From Luteolibacter pohnpeiensis (GTDB lineage Bacteria; Verrucomicrobiota; Verrucomicrobiia; Verrucomicrobiales; Akkermansiaceae): a stretch of DNA of 50,033 nt. The stretch lies in assembly GCF_016595435.1 (NCBI RefSeq), contig NZ_JAENIJ010000030.1, forward strand, positions 1 through 50,033, given 5' to 3'. The notes under the pieces are model-generated. The model ran no database searches and was not told where the DNA came from. It saw nothing but the letters and a program-made list of their open reading frames with translations. This document shows, in pieces, positions 41,701-50,033 of the stretch. The position numbers and the translations under genes are program-made. The first letter of the stretch is position 1, and the number at the start of each line of letters is the position of its first letter.

Positions 41701-42999
41701 TCAATTGCCTGAGGTCGGGTTCACGCTGGTGATGATCGGCAGACCGTCCTTGAGTTCAGGTCCGCTGGCTTCAGTAAATTTGCCGTCGGTGATGCCGGTG
41801 GTGACATTGATTTTTTCAGGTCTGCCATTCTTGAGAATCCAGACGTGTGGAGTTGGTTTTTTCTCGTCTCCACCAGCTCCCTCTTTCGATGACTGTCCGC
41901 CACCTCCACGACGGCGAGGTGGTCCGGGCATGAGGGATTGCATGAAGGATTTTTTCGGTTCGGTGGCGTTGCTGGCTGCGGCGACGCGTGCTGGATCGAA
42001 GCGCAGGGCGGCGTTGGGAATCAGAAACACATCCTTGGCGCTGGAGACGGCGATGTCAGCGGTTGCGGTCATGCCGGGGCGGAGACTCATGTCATCGTTG
42101 GTGACTTCAAGTTCGGTGTCATAGGTAACGACGTTTTCCGTGACGGTGGAGCCGTAGGAGACTTTTTTGATTTTGGCGGTGAAGTTCCGGTTCGGCCAGG
42201 CATCGACCGTGAAGGTGGCGGTTTGGCCCTTTTGAACCTTGCCGATGTCCGCTTCCGCAACGGTGACGACGAGGTCCATTTTCCGCAGATCTTCAGCGAT
42301 GGTGAAAAGCTCGGGAGCGTTCAGGGATGCAGCCACGGTTTGGCCGACTTCGAGCGAGCGGGTCAGAATGATGCCATTTACCGGTGAGGTGATGACGGTT
42401 TTGCCGAGATCGCGCTCGGTGGTCTTCAAGTTCGCCTCAGCGATGGCGATGGAAGCTTTCGCGGATTCCAAATCGGCTGATGCCCGGGAGACAGCGGCTT
42501 TCGCGGTTTGCATGTCCGCTTTTGAAGGACTTTGACCATTACTCAGGCGGTGCAGTTCTTCGTAGCGAGCTAGGGTTGCTTCGTTTTCCTCCAGAGTCGC
42601 CTGGGTCTGCTTCAGATTCGCCTGCGCGGAAAGGAGCGATGCGCGATTACTTTCCACGTTTTGGGCGAATTTAACCGTGTCCAACTTGGCAAGTGGCTGG
42701 TCCTTTTTCACTTCGTCGTTGGAGTCGGCGTAGATTTCCACACAAGTTCCCGACAACTCACTGCCGACGGTGATTTCGTTGGTCGGACTGAGGTTTCCGG
42801 TCGCGGTGATGGTGAGGGAAATGTCGCCACGTTTCAGTTCCTGCGTTTGGAAATGCGGGCGGTTGTTTTCCTGGGTCTTACGATCCTGGAACCAAAGGAA
42901 TAATCCTGCGGCAACAACGACGATAACGATCCCGATGAGCCATTTTTTCCATGGCTTGGTGCGGTTCGAATGGATGGTTTTAGCGAGTTCTGAGGCCAT
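41701..42999 (-). CDS. Membrane-fusion protein (MacA/HlyD-like)
   Basis: A 432-residue periplasmic adaptor with an N-terminal membrane helix (about 20-37: WLIGIVIVVVAAGLFLWF). The lipoyl-type half-motifs and a long alpha-hairpin (about 105-190) are recognisable, for example ASLLSAQANLKQTQATLEEN. The C-terminal half contains the FTVDAWPNRNF and LRPGMTATADIAVSS sections typical of MacA. A glycine-rich insert (PPRRRGGGGQSS) lies near residue 370. It should bridge the MacB-like pair and the outer-membrane channel encoded just upstream. Confidence 0.93.
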   Translation of the reverse strand: MASELAKTIHSNRTKPWKKWLIGIVIVVVAAGLFLWFQDRKTQENNRPHFQTQELKRGDISLTITATGNLSPTNEITVGSELSGTCVEIYADSNDEVKKDQPLAKLDTVKFAQNVESNRASLLSAQANLKQTQATLEENEATLARYEELHRLSNGQSPSKADMQTAKAAVSRASADLESAKASIAIAEANLKTTERDLGKTVITSPVNGIILTRSLEVGQTVAASLNAPELFTIAEDLRKMDLVVTVAEADIGKVQKGQTATFTVDAWPNRNFTAKIKKVSYGSTVTENVVTYDTELEVTNDDMSLRPGMTATADIAVSSAKDVFLIPNAALRFDPARVAAASNATEPKKSFMQSLMPGPPRRRGGGGQSSKEGAGGDEKKPTPHVWILKNGRPEKINVTTGITDGKFTEASGPELKDGLPIITSVNPTSGN

Positions 43000-43034
43000 G
43001 TTCTGAGGGGTGAAAATTGTAAAATGAACGGAGA

Positions 43035-44426
43035 TTAGTTCGACCAGCCGCCGCCGAGAGCGACGTAGAGATCGATAAAGGCAGCGGAGCGGCTGGCGCG
43101 GAGGGAAATCAGGGATTGCTCCAGAGAGAGCAAAGTCCGTTGGGTATCGAGCACGGTGAGCAGGTCAACCACACCTGCCTGATAGCGCTGGCGTGCGAGT
43201 TCATCGGCCTTGCGTGCGGCCTCGGTTGCTTTTTCCGTGGAGGAAAGTTGCTCGGTCGTCCGGCGGCAGGCAATCAGCGCGTCTTCGGTTTCCGAAAGCG
43301 CTGTCAGCACGGTGGAATAGTAGGTTTGCAGCGCCTGCTCTTGTGCTTCGCTTTGGTTGGCAATGTTGGCGCGGATTTTTCCGGCATCAAAAATGGGGCC
43401 CGTGAGTCCGGCGATGAGGTTGGTCGTGGTGGTTTCCGGATCGAAGATCTTCGAGGCGGAAAGCGAGTTCGTGCCAAGGCTACCGCTGAGCGTGAGGGTC
43501 GGATAGCGATCGGCTTGTGCGGCGCGGGTATTGGCCGCTGCAGCGAGCCACTGGTAGCCAGCCAATCGAAGATCAGGGCGTTGGCGCAAGGTGTCCGCTG
43601 GAATGCCGATGGCCAAACTGCTCGGTGGGCTTGGAATTTGATCACTGCCACTATCAAGCAACTGATCCAGTCCACCAGGGGCGAGGCCGCAGAGTTTGGC
43701 GAGCAAGTTGCGGGTTTGCTCCGCCGTTTGCTCGTAGGAGGGAATGGAGGAACGGGCTTGTTCCAAGGAAGTCAGCGATTGATTGGTGTCCAGTGAGTCG
43801 GTTTCGCCCGCCTGGCGTTTCCAGTCGGTAAGATTGTAGGTTTCCTCACGGGTTTTGATCGTGCTGCGGGTCAGGGCCAGCTGAGCTTCGGTCGAGCGCA
43901 GGGTGAGGTAGGCATTGGCGACCTGTGAGGCGAGCGAAGCCTGGACGGAATGGAAATTTTCTTCCGCGGCGCCGACATTGGCGGCGGCTGCCTGAGTGGA
44001 GTTCCGGTTTCTGCCGAATAAGTCGACTTCCCATGAAGCGTTGAGCCCGGCGGAGTAGGATTCGCTGGTGTCGGCATGGTTTCCATCGATGTAAGTGGAG
44101 CTGGAGCTTGCGGAAGCACTGCCACTGAGAGACGGGAAAAGGCTGGAGCGGGCGGAGACCAAGCTGGCTTTCGATGCCCGGATATTCGACGAAGCGATCG
44201 CCATGTCAGGGTTGCTCTTCAGCGCTTTGGAAATGAGCTGGTTCAGCACCGGATCGTTGAAGCGCCCCCACCAGCGGGAGAGGTCTTTACTGACCGACGC
44301 GGTTGGAAAGCCTGCGGCATTTTTCCATTCCTGAGGCAACGGATGGTCCGGCAGCGATTGCTGAGTGAGTGCGCAACCACCGAGGGTGAGCGCGGCGGGG
44401 ATGAGGAAAAAGCGAACAGGTTTCAT
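43035..44426 (-). CDS. Outer membrane efflux lipoprotein (NodT/TolC-like OMF)
   Basis: A 463-residue outer-membrane factor. The signal peptide carries a lipobox with C18 (ALTLGGC), so it is lipidated. Two repeated halves of long helices and barrel strands are apparent (SLFPSLSGSASASSSS, RYPTLTLSGSLGTNS). The typical DLFGRNRN and RYQAGVVDLLTVLDTQR are present. It is the first gene of the efflux operon. Together with the MFP, ATPase and permease it forms a MacAB-TolC-like exporter for an unknown substrate such as a macrolide, lipopeptide or siderophore. Confidence 0.94.
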   Translation of the reverse strand: MKPVRFFLIPAALTLGGCALTQQSLPDHPLPQEWKNAAGFPTASVSKDLSRWWGRFNDPVLNQLISKALKSNPDMAIASSNIRASKASLVSARSSLFPSLSGSASASSSSTYIDGNHADTSESYSAGLNASWEVDLFGRNRNSTQAAAANVGAAEENFHSVQASLASQVANAYLTLRSTEAQLALTRSTIKTREETYNLTDWKRQAGETDSLDTNQSLTSLEQARSSIPSYEQTAEQTRNLLAKLCGLAPGGLDQLLDSGSDQIPSPPSSLAIGIPADTLRQRPDLRLAGYQWLAAAANTRAAQADRYPTLTLSGSLGTNSLSASKIFDPETTTTNLIAGLTGPIFDAGKIRANIANQSEAQEQALQTYYSTVLTALSETEDALIACRRTTEQLSSTEKATEAARKADELARQRYQAGVVDLLTVLDTQRTLLSLEQSLISLRASRSAAFIDLYVALGGGWSN

Positions 44427-44593
44427 GTGAAAGCGGTGCCAACATAGCGGCGCGAACCTTTAGAAAGCGTGAAGTCGGTGAAAATTTCTGAAATTTTTCA
44501 AATGTTCGTTTCGAAACGCCTGATCAGCGGGGGAAATTGCGCCCATCAGCGGTCCTGGCTTGGCGGCAGAAAATGCCGCCCTATGGTGGCGGC

Positions 44594-45211
44594 ATGTCGA
44601 AATATGCAGGTGAGGAAGTGTTGGTGGTGCCAAGAAGTTTGCTGGATCAACTGGGAGCTTTCGAAGGTATCCGCGGCGATGGGGTAGAGGCGGCGCTGGA
44701 GGTTTTGCTGGACCCGGAGAAACACTTTTTCATGGATCGCGCTGCGGCTGAAGATGATCCAAGCCACAAGCAATTGATCGCTTATTGCATTTTCCGCTGT
44801 GGCGATCGGGTCCTGCATTACACCCGTGGCAAAGCCGGCGGAGAAAACCGGCTGCATGCGAAAATCTCGGTCGGCGTCGGTGGTCACATCAATCCCGTGG
44901 ACACAGGGGATGGAAAAGTCGGCCGGGATGCCTACTTCGCCGCTGTCGCTCGCGAAATCGAGGAGGAGCTGGAACTGCCGGCGAAATACGAATCCAAAAT
45001 CGTCGCACTCCTGAATGATGAGTCGAATCCTGTCGGCCAGGTGCACTTGGGCATTGTCCACGTCATCGAACTCGATTCCGAATCGGTTTCCTCACGCGAA
45101 GACGCGCTGCTGGACCTTGGTTTCAGTTCTCTGGAAGAACTTGCCGGGGAAAAATTCGAGCGATTGGAAACCTGGTCGCAACACTGTGTCCGATATTTGG
45201 TCGGTCGATGA
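44594..45211 (+). CDS. NUDIX-domain protein
   Basis: A 205-residue protein. The NUDIX box is recognisable as GGHINPVDTG...REIEEELELP, with the metal-binding REIEEE, although the spacer between the first glycine and the REUXEE part is longer than usual. The N-terminal 70 residues form a separate segment (EEVLVVPRSLLDQLGAFEGI). Family members hydrolyse nucleoside diphosphates linked to other moieties; the substrate here cannot be told. The start at 44594 (MSKYAGEEV) has GGTGG upstream. It is divergent from the efflux operon. Confidence 0.8.
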   Translation: MSKYAGEEVLVVPRSLLDQLGAFEGIRGDGVEAALEVLLDPEKHFFMDRAAAEDDPSHKQLIAYCIFRCGDRVLHYTRGKAGGENRLHAKISVGVGGHINPVDTGDGKVGRDAYFAAVAREIEEELELPAKYESKIVALLNDESNPVGQVHLGIVHVIELDSESVSSREDALLDLGFSSLEELAGEKFERLETWSQHCVRYLVGR

Positions 45212-45222
45212 GATTTAGGGCG

Positions 45223-45258
45223 GATTCTCTCAGGCAAGTAAGAGAATCTCCTAATTTG
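45223..45258 (+). terminator. Candidate terminator between the NUDIX gene and glgA
   Basis: An 8-bp stem (GATTCTCT and AGAGAATC) with a 10-base loop is followed by TCCTAATTTG. It lies 12 bases after the NUDIX stop codon. The T-run is poor. Confidence 0.45.
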
Positions 45259-45338
45259 CGGATTTTGATGTCGAGATTTCTCCCGATGCGATTCAGTATG
45301 TAACGTGCTTAGCAACTAACGTTTGCTCCAAAAATCCC

Positions 45339-46919
45339 ATGGCAGCTTCTTCCCATCCCGATCGCCCGACGATTCTGATCGTTACCCCGGAAATCACCTA
45401 CCTGCCGCCCGGGATGGGGAACATGGCGCAGCGGATGTCGGCGAAAGCTGGTGGGCTTGCTGATGTGTCAGCGTCGCTGGTTTCCGCGCTGTTCTCGCTC
45501 GGTGCGGACGTTCATGTGGCGATGCCGAACTATCGGCGGATGTTCCAGGGAGACGTTTTCAGTTTTCATGAACGCGAGCTGCGCAGGTACCATGAAGTGC
45601 TGCCGGAAGCTCACATCCACTTGGCGGAGGATCGGATTTTCTACTACCGGGAGCAGGTTTACAGCAACCGGGCAGAGGAGGCGATGAAGATTGCGCTGAT
45701 CTTCCAGCGTGAAGTCATCAATCACATTGTGCCACACGTCCGGCCGGACTTGATTCACTGCAACGACTGGATGACCGCGCTGATCCCCGGGATGGCTCGG
45801 CGTCGTGGGATCAAAAGCCTGTTCACGGTGCACAACATTCACACGCGTCAGGTCTCGCTCTCCGAAGTTGAGGAAACGGGGATCGACGCAGCAGAGTTCT
45901 GGATGAATCTGTATTTCGCAGGTGCGCCGGACAATTACGACAATGCAAGATCGCATCTACCGGTCGATCTTTTGACTTCCGGGATTTTTGCCGCGCACTT
46001 CATCAACACGGTGAGCCCGAGGTTCCTGTGGGAAATTGTCGAAGGATGGCATCCGATGGTTCCGCATTCGGTTCGGCAGGAGCTGCGCAACAAGTATTGG
46101 GCCAACTGCGCGACGGGAATTTTGAATGCTCCCGATGCATCCTATAACCCGAAGTTGGATGCAACCTTGGTGCAGAATTTCGACGACACTGATTTCACTG
46201 CAGGGAAGGCGGCGAATAAGGAAGCCTTGCAAGCCGAGCTCCATCTCAAGGTCTCCGCATCGGCACCGATGGTGTTTTGGCCGTCACGGCTGGACCCGAT
46301 GCAGAAAGGTCCGCAATTGCTCACCGAAATTCTCTATCAACTGGTGTCGGATTACTGGGAGCGCGATCTGCAAGTCGTGGTGGTGGCGAATGGCCCGTAT
46401 GAACGCTGGATCAAGAAAATCATCCATGACTTCAACTTGTTCGAGCGGGTGGCGATCGTCGATTTCGATGAGCGATTGTCACGCCGGGCCTACGCGGCAT
46501 CGGATTTCATGATCATGCCGTCGCAGTTCGAGCCATGCGGATTGCCGCAAATGACGGCACCGATTTACGGTTCACTTCCGATCGTCCACGCCACCGGCGG
46601 ACTCTATGATACGGTGCGGCATCTGGATGTTGATGAATCCACCGGGAATGGCTTCCGTTTCGAAACCTACGACTCGAAAGGCTTCCGTTGGGCGATCGAC
46701 CGGGCGATGGAATTTTACGCGCTTCCGGAAGAAATCCGTATCCGCGAAATCTCGCGAATCATGCGCCAGAGCCGCAACGAGTTCAGCCACGAAGAAGTGG
46801 CGCGGAACTACATTGCGATTTACGAGCAAATGCTCGCCCGGCCATTGGTCGAGAAAGAAGCTGGCGAGGAAATCAAAGAGATCGCCAAGGAGCTCGCTGC
46901 ACAGCAGGCGGCTTTATGA
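45339..46919 (+). CDS. glgA: Glycogen synthase (GT5)
   Basis: GlgA transfers glucose from ADP-glucose to the growing glycogen chain. The ADP-glucose-binding loop reads KAGGLADVSASL (a variant of KTGGLADV). HCNDWMTALIPGM and VHNIH follow, and the retaining GT-B signature is SQFEPCGLPQM with the catalytic glutamate, then TGGLYDTV. With 526 residues it is slightly longer than the E. coli enzyme (477), with extra sequence near the N-terminus and a Glu/Ala-rich tail. The start at 45339 lacks a Shine-Dalgarno. The 3' end overlaps the converging DUF1460 gene by six bases. Confidence 0.93.
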   Translation: MAASSHPDRPTILIVTPEITYLPPGMGNMAQRMSAKAGGLADVSASLVSALFSLGADVHVAMPNYRRMFQGDVFSFHERELRRYHEVLPEAHIHLAEDRIFYYREQVYSNRAEEAMKIALIFQREVINHIVPHVRPDLIHCNDWMTALIPGMARRRGIKSLFTVHNIHTRQVSLSEVEETGIDAAEFWMNLYFAGAPDNYDNARSHLPVDLLTSGIFAAHFINTVSPRFLWEIVEGWHPMVPHSVRQELRNKYWANCATGILNAPDASYNPKLDATLVQNFDDTDFTAGKAANKEALQAELHLKVSASAPMVFWPSRLDPMQKGPQLLTEILYQLVSDYWERDLQVVVVANGPYERWIKKIIHDFNLFERVAIVDFDERLSRRAYAASDFMIMPSQFEPCGLPQMTAPIYGSLPIVHATGGLYDTVRHLDVDESTGNGFRFETYDSKGFRWAIDRAMEFYALPEEIRIREISRIMRQSRNEFSHEEVARNYIAIYEQMLARPLVEKEAGEEIKEIAKELAAQQAAL

Positions 46920-47891
46920 GGCGCCGTTTGTTTTTTGCTGCCCGGCCAGGTTTTTCTGCCAAAGCGGCGACGCAGGAAAATCTTTCGGCCGTGAAATGAT
47001 GATGCCGGCATGGGTCGATGATCCATTGACGTAATCCGTGATGGGTCGATCGATGATGGTCATGCGGCCTTTGTCGCGATCCGAGGTGGCGTGCATGAAA
47101 TACGCACGGTCCTTGATCCGAATGATCATGCCAACGTGCGAAGTGTAGCCGTATTTATCGTGGCTGGTGATCGCGCAGATGTCTCCGTTTTGGAGGTATT
47201 TTTCGCTGGCGCGGATTTTATCAGCAGGGATGTGATAGACCGGCAATTTGGAAACCTGCGCCTCAATTCGTCCCATGGGTTGGATGAGCGAAGGATTTGC
47301 CTTGAGATAGCGGTAGGATTTCCACGCCACGGTCATTTCGTGGATCTGGCGCTGCAACCTCACCGCGCCAGGAATCTGTGGCGTGATGTTGGTGGAAAAT
47401 CCGCGCCGCTGGTTGTCGTAGAAAACTTCTTCGAGGTGATGCATGCGGCTTAGGTAATTGCCGGTGCAAACTCCGTTGCGGTAACGCTCCAGCTCGACCA
47501 TGTGAAGCAGGTCATTTTCCGAATAGGGGCCGGGTTTGTAAGCAATCAACCGGGAGATCGCGAGGGAGTCTTCGTAAAACGTCCAGCAATCCATCGCATT
47601 CAAATTCACCACCGGTGACTCGATGTGGTCGTCGACTTCCAGCGTGTAGTTTTGATAGGGCGTGCCGATTAATTCGCGGGCAACCCGGGCCGTGCGTTCG
47701 CCGATCGGGAGTTTGCGCCAATTTTCCCGCGTGGCTTTTGCCATGATGGCCTGAAATTTGGATTCACCTTTGAACACAGTGGACAATGGCAAACGGACCG
47801 GGCTTGCCGGTGGAAGGGCTTGGCCAAAAGCCGGAATCGGAAGGATGGCGACGAAACCTGCGATCATCGCGGCACGCAATTTTCCACTCAT
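46914..47891 (-). CDS. DUF1460 family protein, putative N-acetylmuramoyl-L-alanine amidase
   Basis: A 325-residue secreted protein with a signal peptide (AAMIAGFVAILPIPAFGQA). The NlpC/P60-like core has the catalytic cysteine in NLNAMDCWTFYE and histidine in YTSHVGMIIR, with GDICAITSHD in between. These are the marks of the DUF1460 family, for which muropeptide amidase activity has been reported in some members. It should act on peptidoglycan fragments in the periplasm or outside. The start at ATG 47891 (MSGKLRAAM) is preferred over a longer frame. Confidence 0.85.
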   Translation of the reverse strand: MSGKLRAAMIAGFVAILPIPAFGQALPPASPVRLPLSTVFKGESKFQAIMAKATRENWRKLPIGERTARVARELIGTPYQNYTLEVDDHIESPVVNLNAMDCWTFYEDSLAISRLIAYKPGPYSENDLLHMVELERYRNGVCTGNYLSRMHHLEEVFYDNQRRGFSTNITPQIPGAVRLQRQIHEMTVAWKSYRYLKANPSLIQPMGRIEAQVSKLPVYHIPADKIRASEKYLQNGDICAITSHDKYGYTSHVGMIIRIKDRAYFMHATSDRDKGRMTIIDRPITDYVNGSSTHAGIIISRPKDFPASPLWQKNLAGQQKTNGAS

Positions 47892-47950
47892 GGGCCGAGT
47901 GTATCGCAATCCAACAGAATGGGAAGATCGTTCAGAGAAGTGCGGAAAAC

Positions 47951-48880
47951 TTATTTCGAAGAATCCCGGCGAAATACTTCTTCAAAGACGAACCACTGGG
48001 ACCAATGTTCGCGCACCACCTCCAACAAGGTCGTGGCCCAGATTTTGGTCGCCTCCGAATCATCGCCACGGCGCCGCGGTGGTAGCTCCAAGGGGCGGGA
48101 GATCTTCACTTGATATCTCCGCCAGCCGATCCGTGTGATGAACAAAGGGTAGCACGGTGCATGGGTGATGCGCGCAAGCACCAACGGCCCTTTTGGCAAG
48201 GTCATCTGCAATCCAGGTTCGACTTCGACTTCCATGGGAGAAACCTCGAACACGACGCGATCGCCTTGCACGGCGACGAGGTTTCCCTCGTTGAGGATTC
48301 TCGCCAATTCGATACCAAGCATGCTGCCCTCTTCGTTATACAGAGTCCGGAAAAACGGGTGATGCCGTTGCTTCTCGAGCATTTCCTTTTCACGGATCTT
48401 TTGCAATTCCGGCTCGCGTTCCGGCGACCGAACCGCAAACAACGGTTTGCCGAATCGCGTGGAGAACATGGGCGCGGCAATGTCGTAATTGCCCATGTGA
48501 GCGGTAAGCAGCATGCAGCCTTGTTGTTTTTTTGCGAGATCCTCGAACCACTTTTGTCCTTCGACGGACCAGTCCACACCCCCCGTTTCGGTTTCGCAGC
48601 GAAGCCCGTCCACGAACGTCACGGAAAAATTCCAGAACACGCGCCAGGCTCCCCAGATCGCTCGGGCTCTGGACCATTCCGGGAAAAGTGCCCGGAGATT
48701 GGTGGTTACGGCTCGCCGTTGTTTGCTGGCGATCACGAAGAAAATGGCGGTCCAACCGGCGACCAGTGGTGGTTCGAGAAACCACGGAACCAGATGCATC
48801 GCCCCGCGAGCTGCGCGCGTTGGCAAATCACCGAACACACCAAGTCGGCGGCTGAGTCTGGTTTTGTCGGATTCCGTCAC
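47951..48880 (-). CDS. LpxL/HtrB-family acyltransferase
   Basis: A 309-residue membrane-associated enzyme. The catalytic HX4D motif is H128-x4-D133 in TAHMGNYDIAAP. The GNLVAVQGDRV stretch is the second conserved block. A hydrophobic segment near residues 38-52 (PLVAGWTAIFFVIAS) would anchor it. LpxL/LpxM enzymes add secondary acyl chains to lipid A, but related proteins act on other lysolipids. It lies 59 bases upstream of the DUF1460 gene on the same strand, so the two may be cotranscribed as envelope genes. Confidence 0.88.
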   Translation of the reverse strand: MTESDKTRLSRRLGVFGDLPTRAARGAMHLVPWFLEPPLVAGWTAIFFVIASKQRRAVTTNLRALFPEWSRARAIWGAWRVFWNFSVTFVDGLRCETETGGVDWSVEGQKWFEDLAKKQQGCMLLTAHMGNYDIAAPMFSTRFGKPLFAVRSPEREPELQKIREKEMLEKQRHHPFFRTLYNEEGSMLGIELARILNEGNLVAVQGDRVVFEVSPMEVEVEPGLQMTLPKGPLVLARITHAPCYPLFITRIGWRRYQVKISRPLELPPRRRGDDSEATKIWATTLLEVVREHWSQWFVFEEVFRRDSSK

Positions 48881-49004
48881 GAACCCCCAGCAAATCCCGA
48901 GTGCACTTGCGCTGCAACGGTTTTTAGCAACCGGAGCATCATCGACAATTTGCTTGATGAATGAAGATTAAAACAATGTTCTTTTCGCGAATCAGAATTG
49001 AATC

Positions 49005-49718
49005 ATGAAAAAATACGCGGCTGAAATGATCGGGACGATGTGGTTGGTGCTAGGCGGATGCGGCAGCGCCGTGCTCGCGGCTGGATTCCCAGGGGTTGGC
49101 ATCGGTTGGGCAGGAGTCGCCCTGGCGTTTGGGTTAACGGTGATGACCATGGCTTATGCAATCGGTCACATCTCCGGCTGCCATTTGAATCCAGCGGTAT
49201 CGATCGGGCTCTGGATGGCAAAGCGGTTTCCAGCCAAAGAGCTGGGTCCTTACATCCTTGCTCAAGTGGTCGGAGGCATCATCGGTGCGGGCATTTTGGA
49301 TGTGATTGCCAGCGGTCATGCCGGATTTTCCCCATCCCAAGGATTCGCATCGAACGGATATGGCATTCATTCACCCGCTGGATTCTCTCTGCTGTCATGC
49401 TTTGTCACCGAAGTGACGATGACTGCCGTTTTTCTCATCATCATTCTGGGAGCGACTGATCCTCGCTCGCATCCAGGTTTGGCACCCGTGGCAATCGGCC
49501 TGGGTCTGACCTTGATTCACTTGATCAGTATTCCGGTAACCAATACTTCGGTGAATCCTGCGCGCAGCCTTGCCGTCGCCCTTTTTGCAGGTGGCGATTT
49601 TCTCTCCCAAGTCTGGCTGTTTTGGCTGGCACCGATCCTCGGCGCCGCAATTGGCGCAGTGGTTTATGGGCTGATCCAACGCTCCGAAAATGCGATCGCG
49701 CCAAAGGGTGAGTTTTAA
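49005..49718 (+). CDS. aqpZ: Aquaporin Z
   Basis: A water channel of the MIP family with six membrane helices in 237 residues. Both NPA boxes are present: N62-P-A in [11 protein letters not shown] and N184-P-A in [10 protein letters not shown]. The selectivity filter matches AqpZ (F42, H172, T181, R187), so it should pass water rather than glycerol. No Shine-Dalgarno is seen before the ATG at 49005. It is divergent from the acyltransferase gene. Confidence 0.95.
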   Translation: MKKYAAEMIGTMWLVLGGCGSAVLAAGFPGVGIGWAGVALAFGLTVMTMAYAIGHISGCHLNPAVSIGLWMAKRFPAKELGPYILAQVVGGIIGAGILDVIASGHAGFSPSQGFASNGYGIHSPAGFSLLSCFVTEVTMTAVFLIIILGATDPRSHPGLAPVAIGLGLTLIHLISIPVTNTSVNPARSLAVALFAGGDFLSQVWLFWLAPILGAAIGAVVYGLIQRSENAIAPKGEF

Positions 49719-49740
49719 CCGTATGCGGCGCGGATGAACT

Positions 49741-49758
49741 TCGGCGGAATCACGCCGA
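49741..49758 (+). terminator. Small hairpin after aqpZ
   Basis: TCGGCG-GAATCA-CGCCGA is a 6-bp stem with a 6-base loop, 22 bases after the aqpZ stop. It is followed by TGCGTTTC, a poor T-run. The larger hairpin at 49777 could do the job instead. Confidence 0.35.
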
Positions 49759-49770
49759 TGCGTTTCTAAC

Positions 49771-49804
49771 AAAAAACGGGCCGGTGGTTTGATCCACCGG
49801 CCCG
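49771..49804 (-). terminator. Strong bidirectional-type terminator between convergent genes
   Basis: An 11-bp stem (CGGGCCGGTGG and CCACCGGCCCG) with the loop TTTGAT is preceded by six A residues. On the minus strand this gives a hairpin followed by TTTTTT, 32 bases after the stop of the last, partial gene. It may also stop aqpZ transcripts. Confidence 0.9.
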
Positions 49805-49835
49805 TCTCATCATTGCTTGTTTTTCTGAATCTTCG

Positions 49836-50033
49836 TTAGTCGCGGGTCACAGACAAGCGCCCGAACCACTTGCCGGACTGAGCTTCTTCAGTGGAGATGA
49901 TAACGGTCACCGTTTCATATCCGGCTGATGGAGTATCAGAAGTTATTTCCACATTTCCGGAGGTGGCCGAGGGGATCTCGGTGTCGGTCCAGTTGATGAG
50001 GTCCGTGCTGGTTTGCAGGACCTGGGTGGTGGA
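49836..50033 (-). CDS. 3' end of a secreted-type protein, cut by the window edge
   Basis: The last 65 codons of a minus-strand gene, ending in TAA at 49836-49838. The sequence begins STTQVLQTSTDLINWTDTEI and finishes KWFGRLSVTRD. The TSTDLINW motif resembles TSDLVNW near the end of the large secreted protein at 19443-22001. Such C-terminal segments are common on secreted proteins in this group. A strong terminator lies just downstream. The function cannot be judged from the fragment. Confidence 0.7.
   Translation of the reverse strand, partial: STTQVLQTSTDLINWTDTEIPSATSGNVEITSDTPSAGYETVTVIISTEEAQSGKWFGRLSVTRD

Noticed and set aside
1..50033. tRNA, rRNA or riboswitch genes
   Set aside because: No cloverleaf, rRNA segment or recognisable riboswitch was seen by eye; a covariance-model search would be needed to exclude small RNAs.

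Overview
The window looks like chromosomal DNA of a Gram-negative, didermic bacterium. Outer-membrane evidence includes an OMF efflux lipoprotein, an LpxL/HtrB-type acyltransferase and several lipobox proteins. The best guess is Verrucomicrobiota: large secreted proteins end in a 'sDLvNW...FYRV'-type C-terminal region, there is a cassette of long pseudopilins, few starts have a Shine-Dalgarno sequence, and the hypothetical proteins resemble verrucomicrobial families I remember. That placement is inference, because no rRNA or tRNA gene was seen. Coding density is high and no gene-free stretch exceeds 300 bases.

Region by region. Bases 1-1300 are mobile-DNA debris: the C-terminal scrap of an IS4-type transposase, a complete RAYT-like Y1 transposase, and two GC-rich hairpins just behind it. 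Bases 1446-7162 hold dusB, a CII-like regulator, and a small acyl-chemistry locus: an active ketosynthase, a catalytically dead ketosynthase-like partner, and a divergent AMP-ligase-like gene that lacks the C-terminal catalytic lysine. A four-CxxC protein follows. Bases 7183-8652 encode a cystathionine gamma-synthase-like PLP enzyme with a fungal-style N-terminal extension.

Bases 8731-17818 are the most striking part: a seven-gene chemosensory operon on the minus strand, in the order MCP, CheW, CheR-TPR, CheW, CheA-REC, CheB, hybrid kinase. Most junctions are ATGA overlaps. The order matches the Wsp surface-sensing system, but the last gene encodes a REC-HisKA-HATPase-REC kinase where WspR (REC-GGDEF) would be expected. 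Next to it sit an AraC/XylR-type sugar-sensing regulator and a large secreted discoidin/lectin-like protein (19443-22001).

Bases 22125-32035 are mostly housekeeping: a pterin dehydratase, class II fructose-bisphosphate aldolase, acpP, a LysM/degenerate L,D-transpeptidase protein, accA, gluconokinase, glutamyl-Q tRNA synthetase, and nuoB-nuoC without the rest of complex I. Bases 32101-37514 hold a rhomboid protease, a repeat-containing lipoprotein, galE and three consecutive pseudopilins. Bases 37519-44426 form a minus-strand export operon: OMF, membrane-fusion protein, MacB-like ATPase, permease, response regulator, kinase. The window ends with a NUDIX protein, glycogen synthase, a DUF1460-type amidase, an LpxL-like acyltransferase, aquaporin Z, and the 3' end of another secreted protein.

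The likely functional themes are surface and envelope sensing (Wsp-like operon, pseudopilins, export pump), envelope building (LpxL, DUF1460, LysM, lipoproteins, GalE) and central carbon storage and use (aldolase, gluconokinase, glycogen synthase). All functions are read from sequence motifs by eye; no database search was run.
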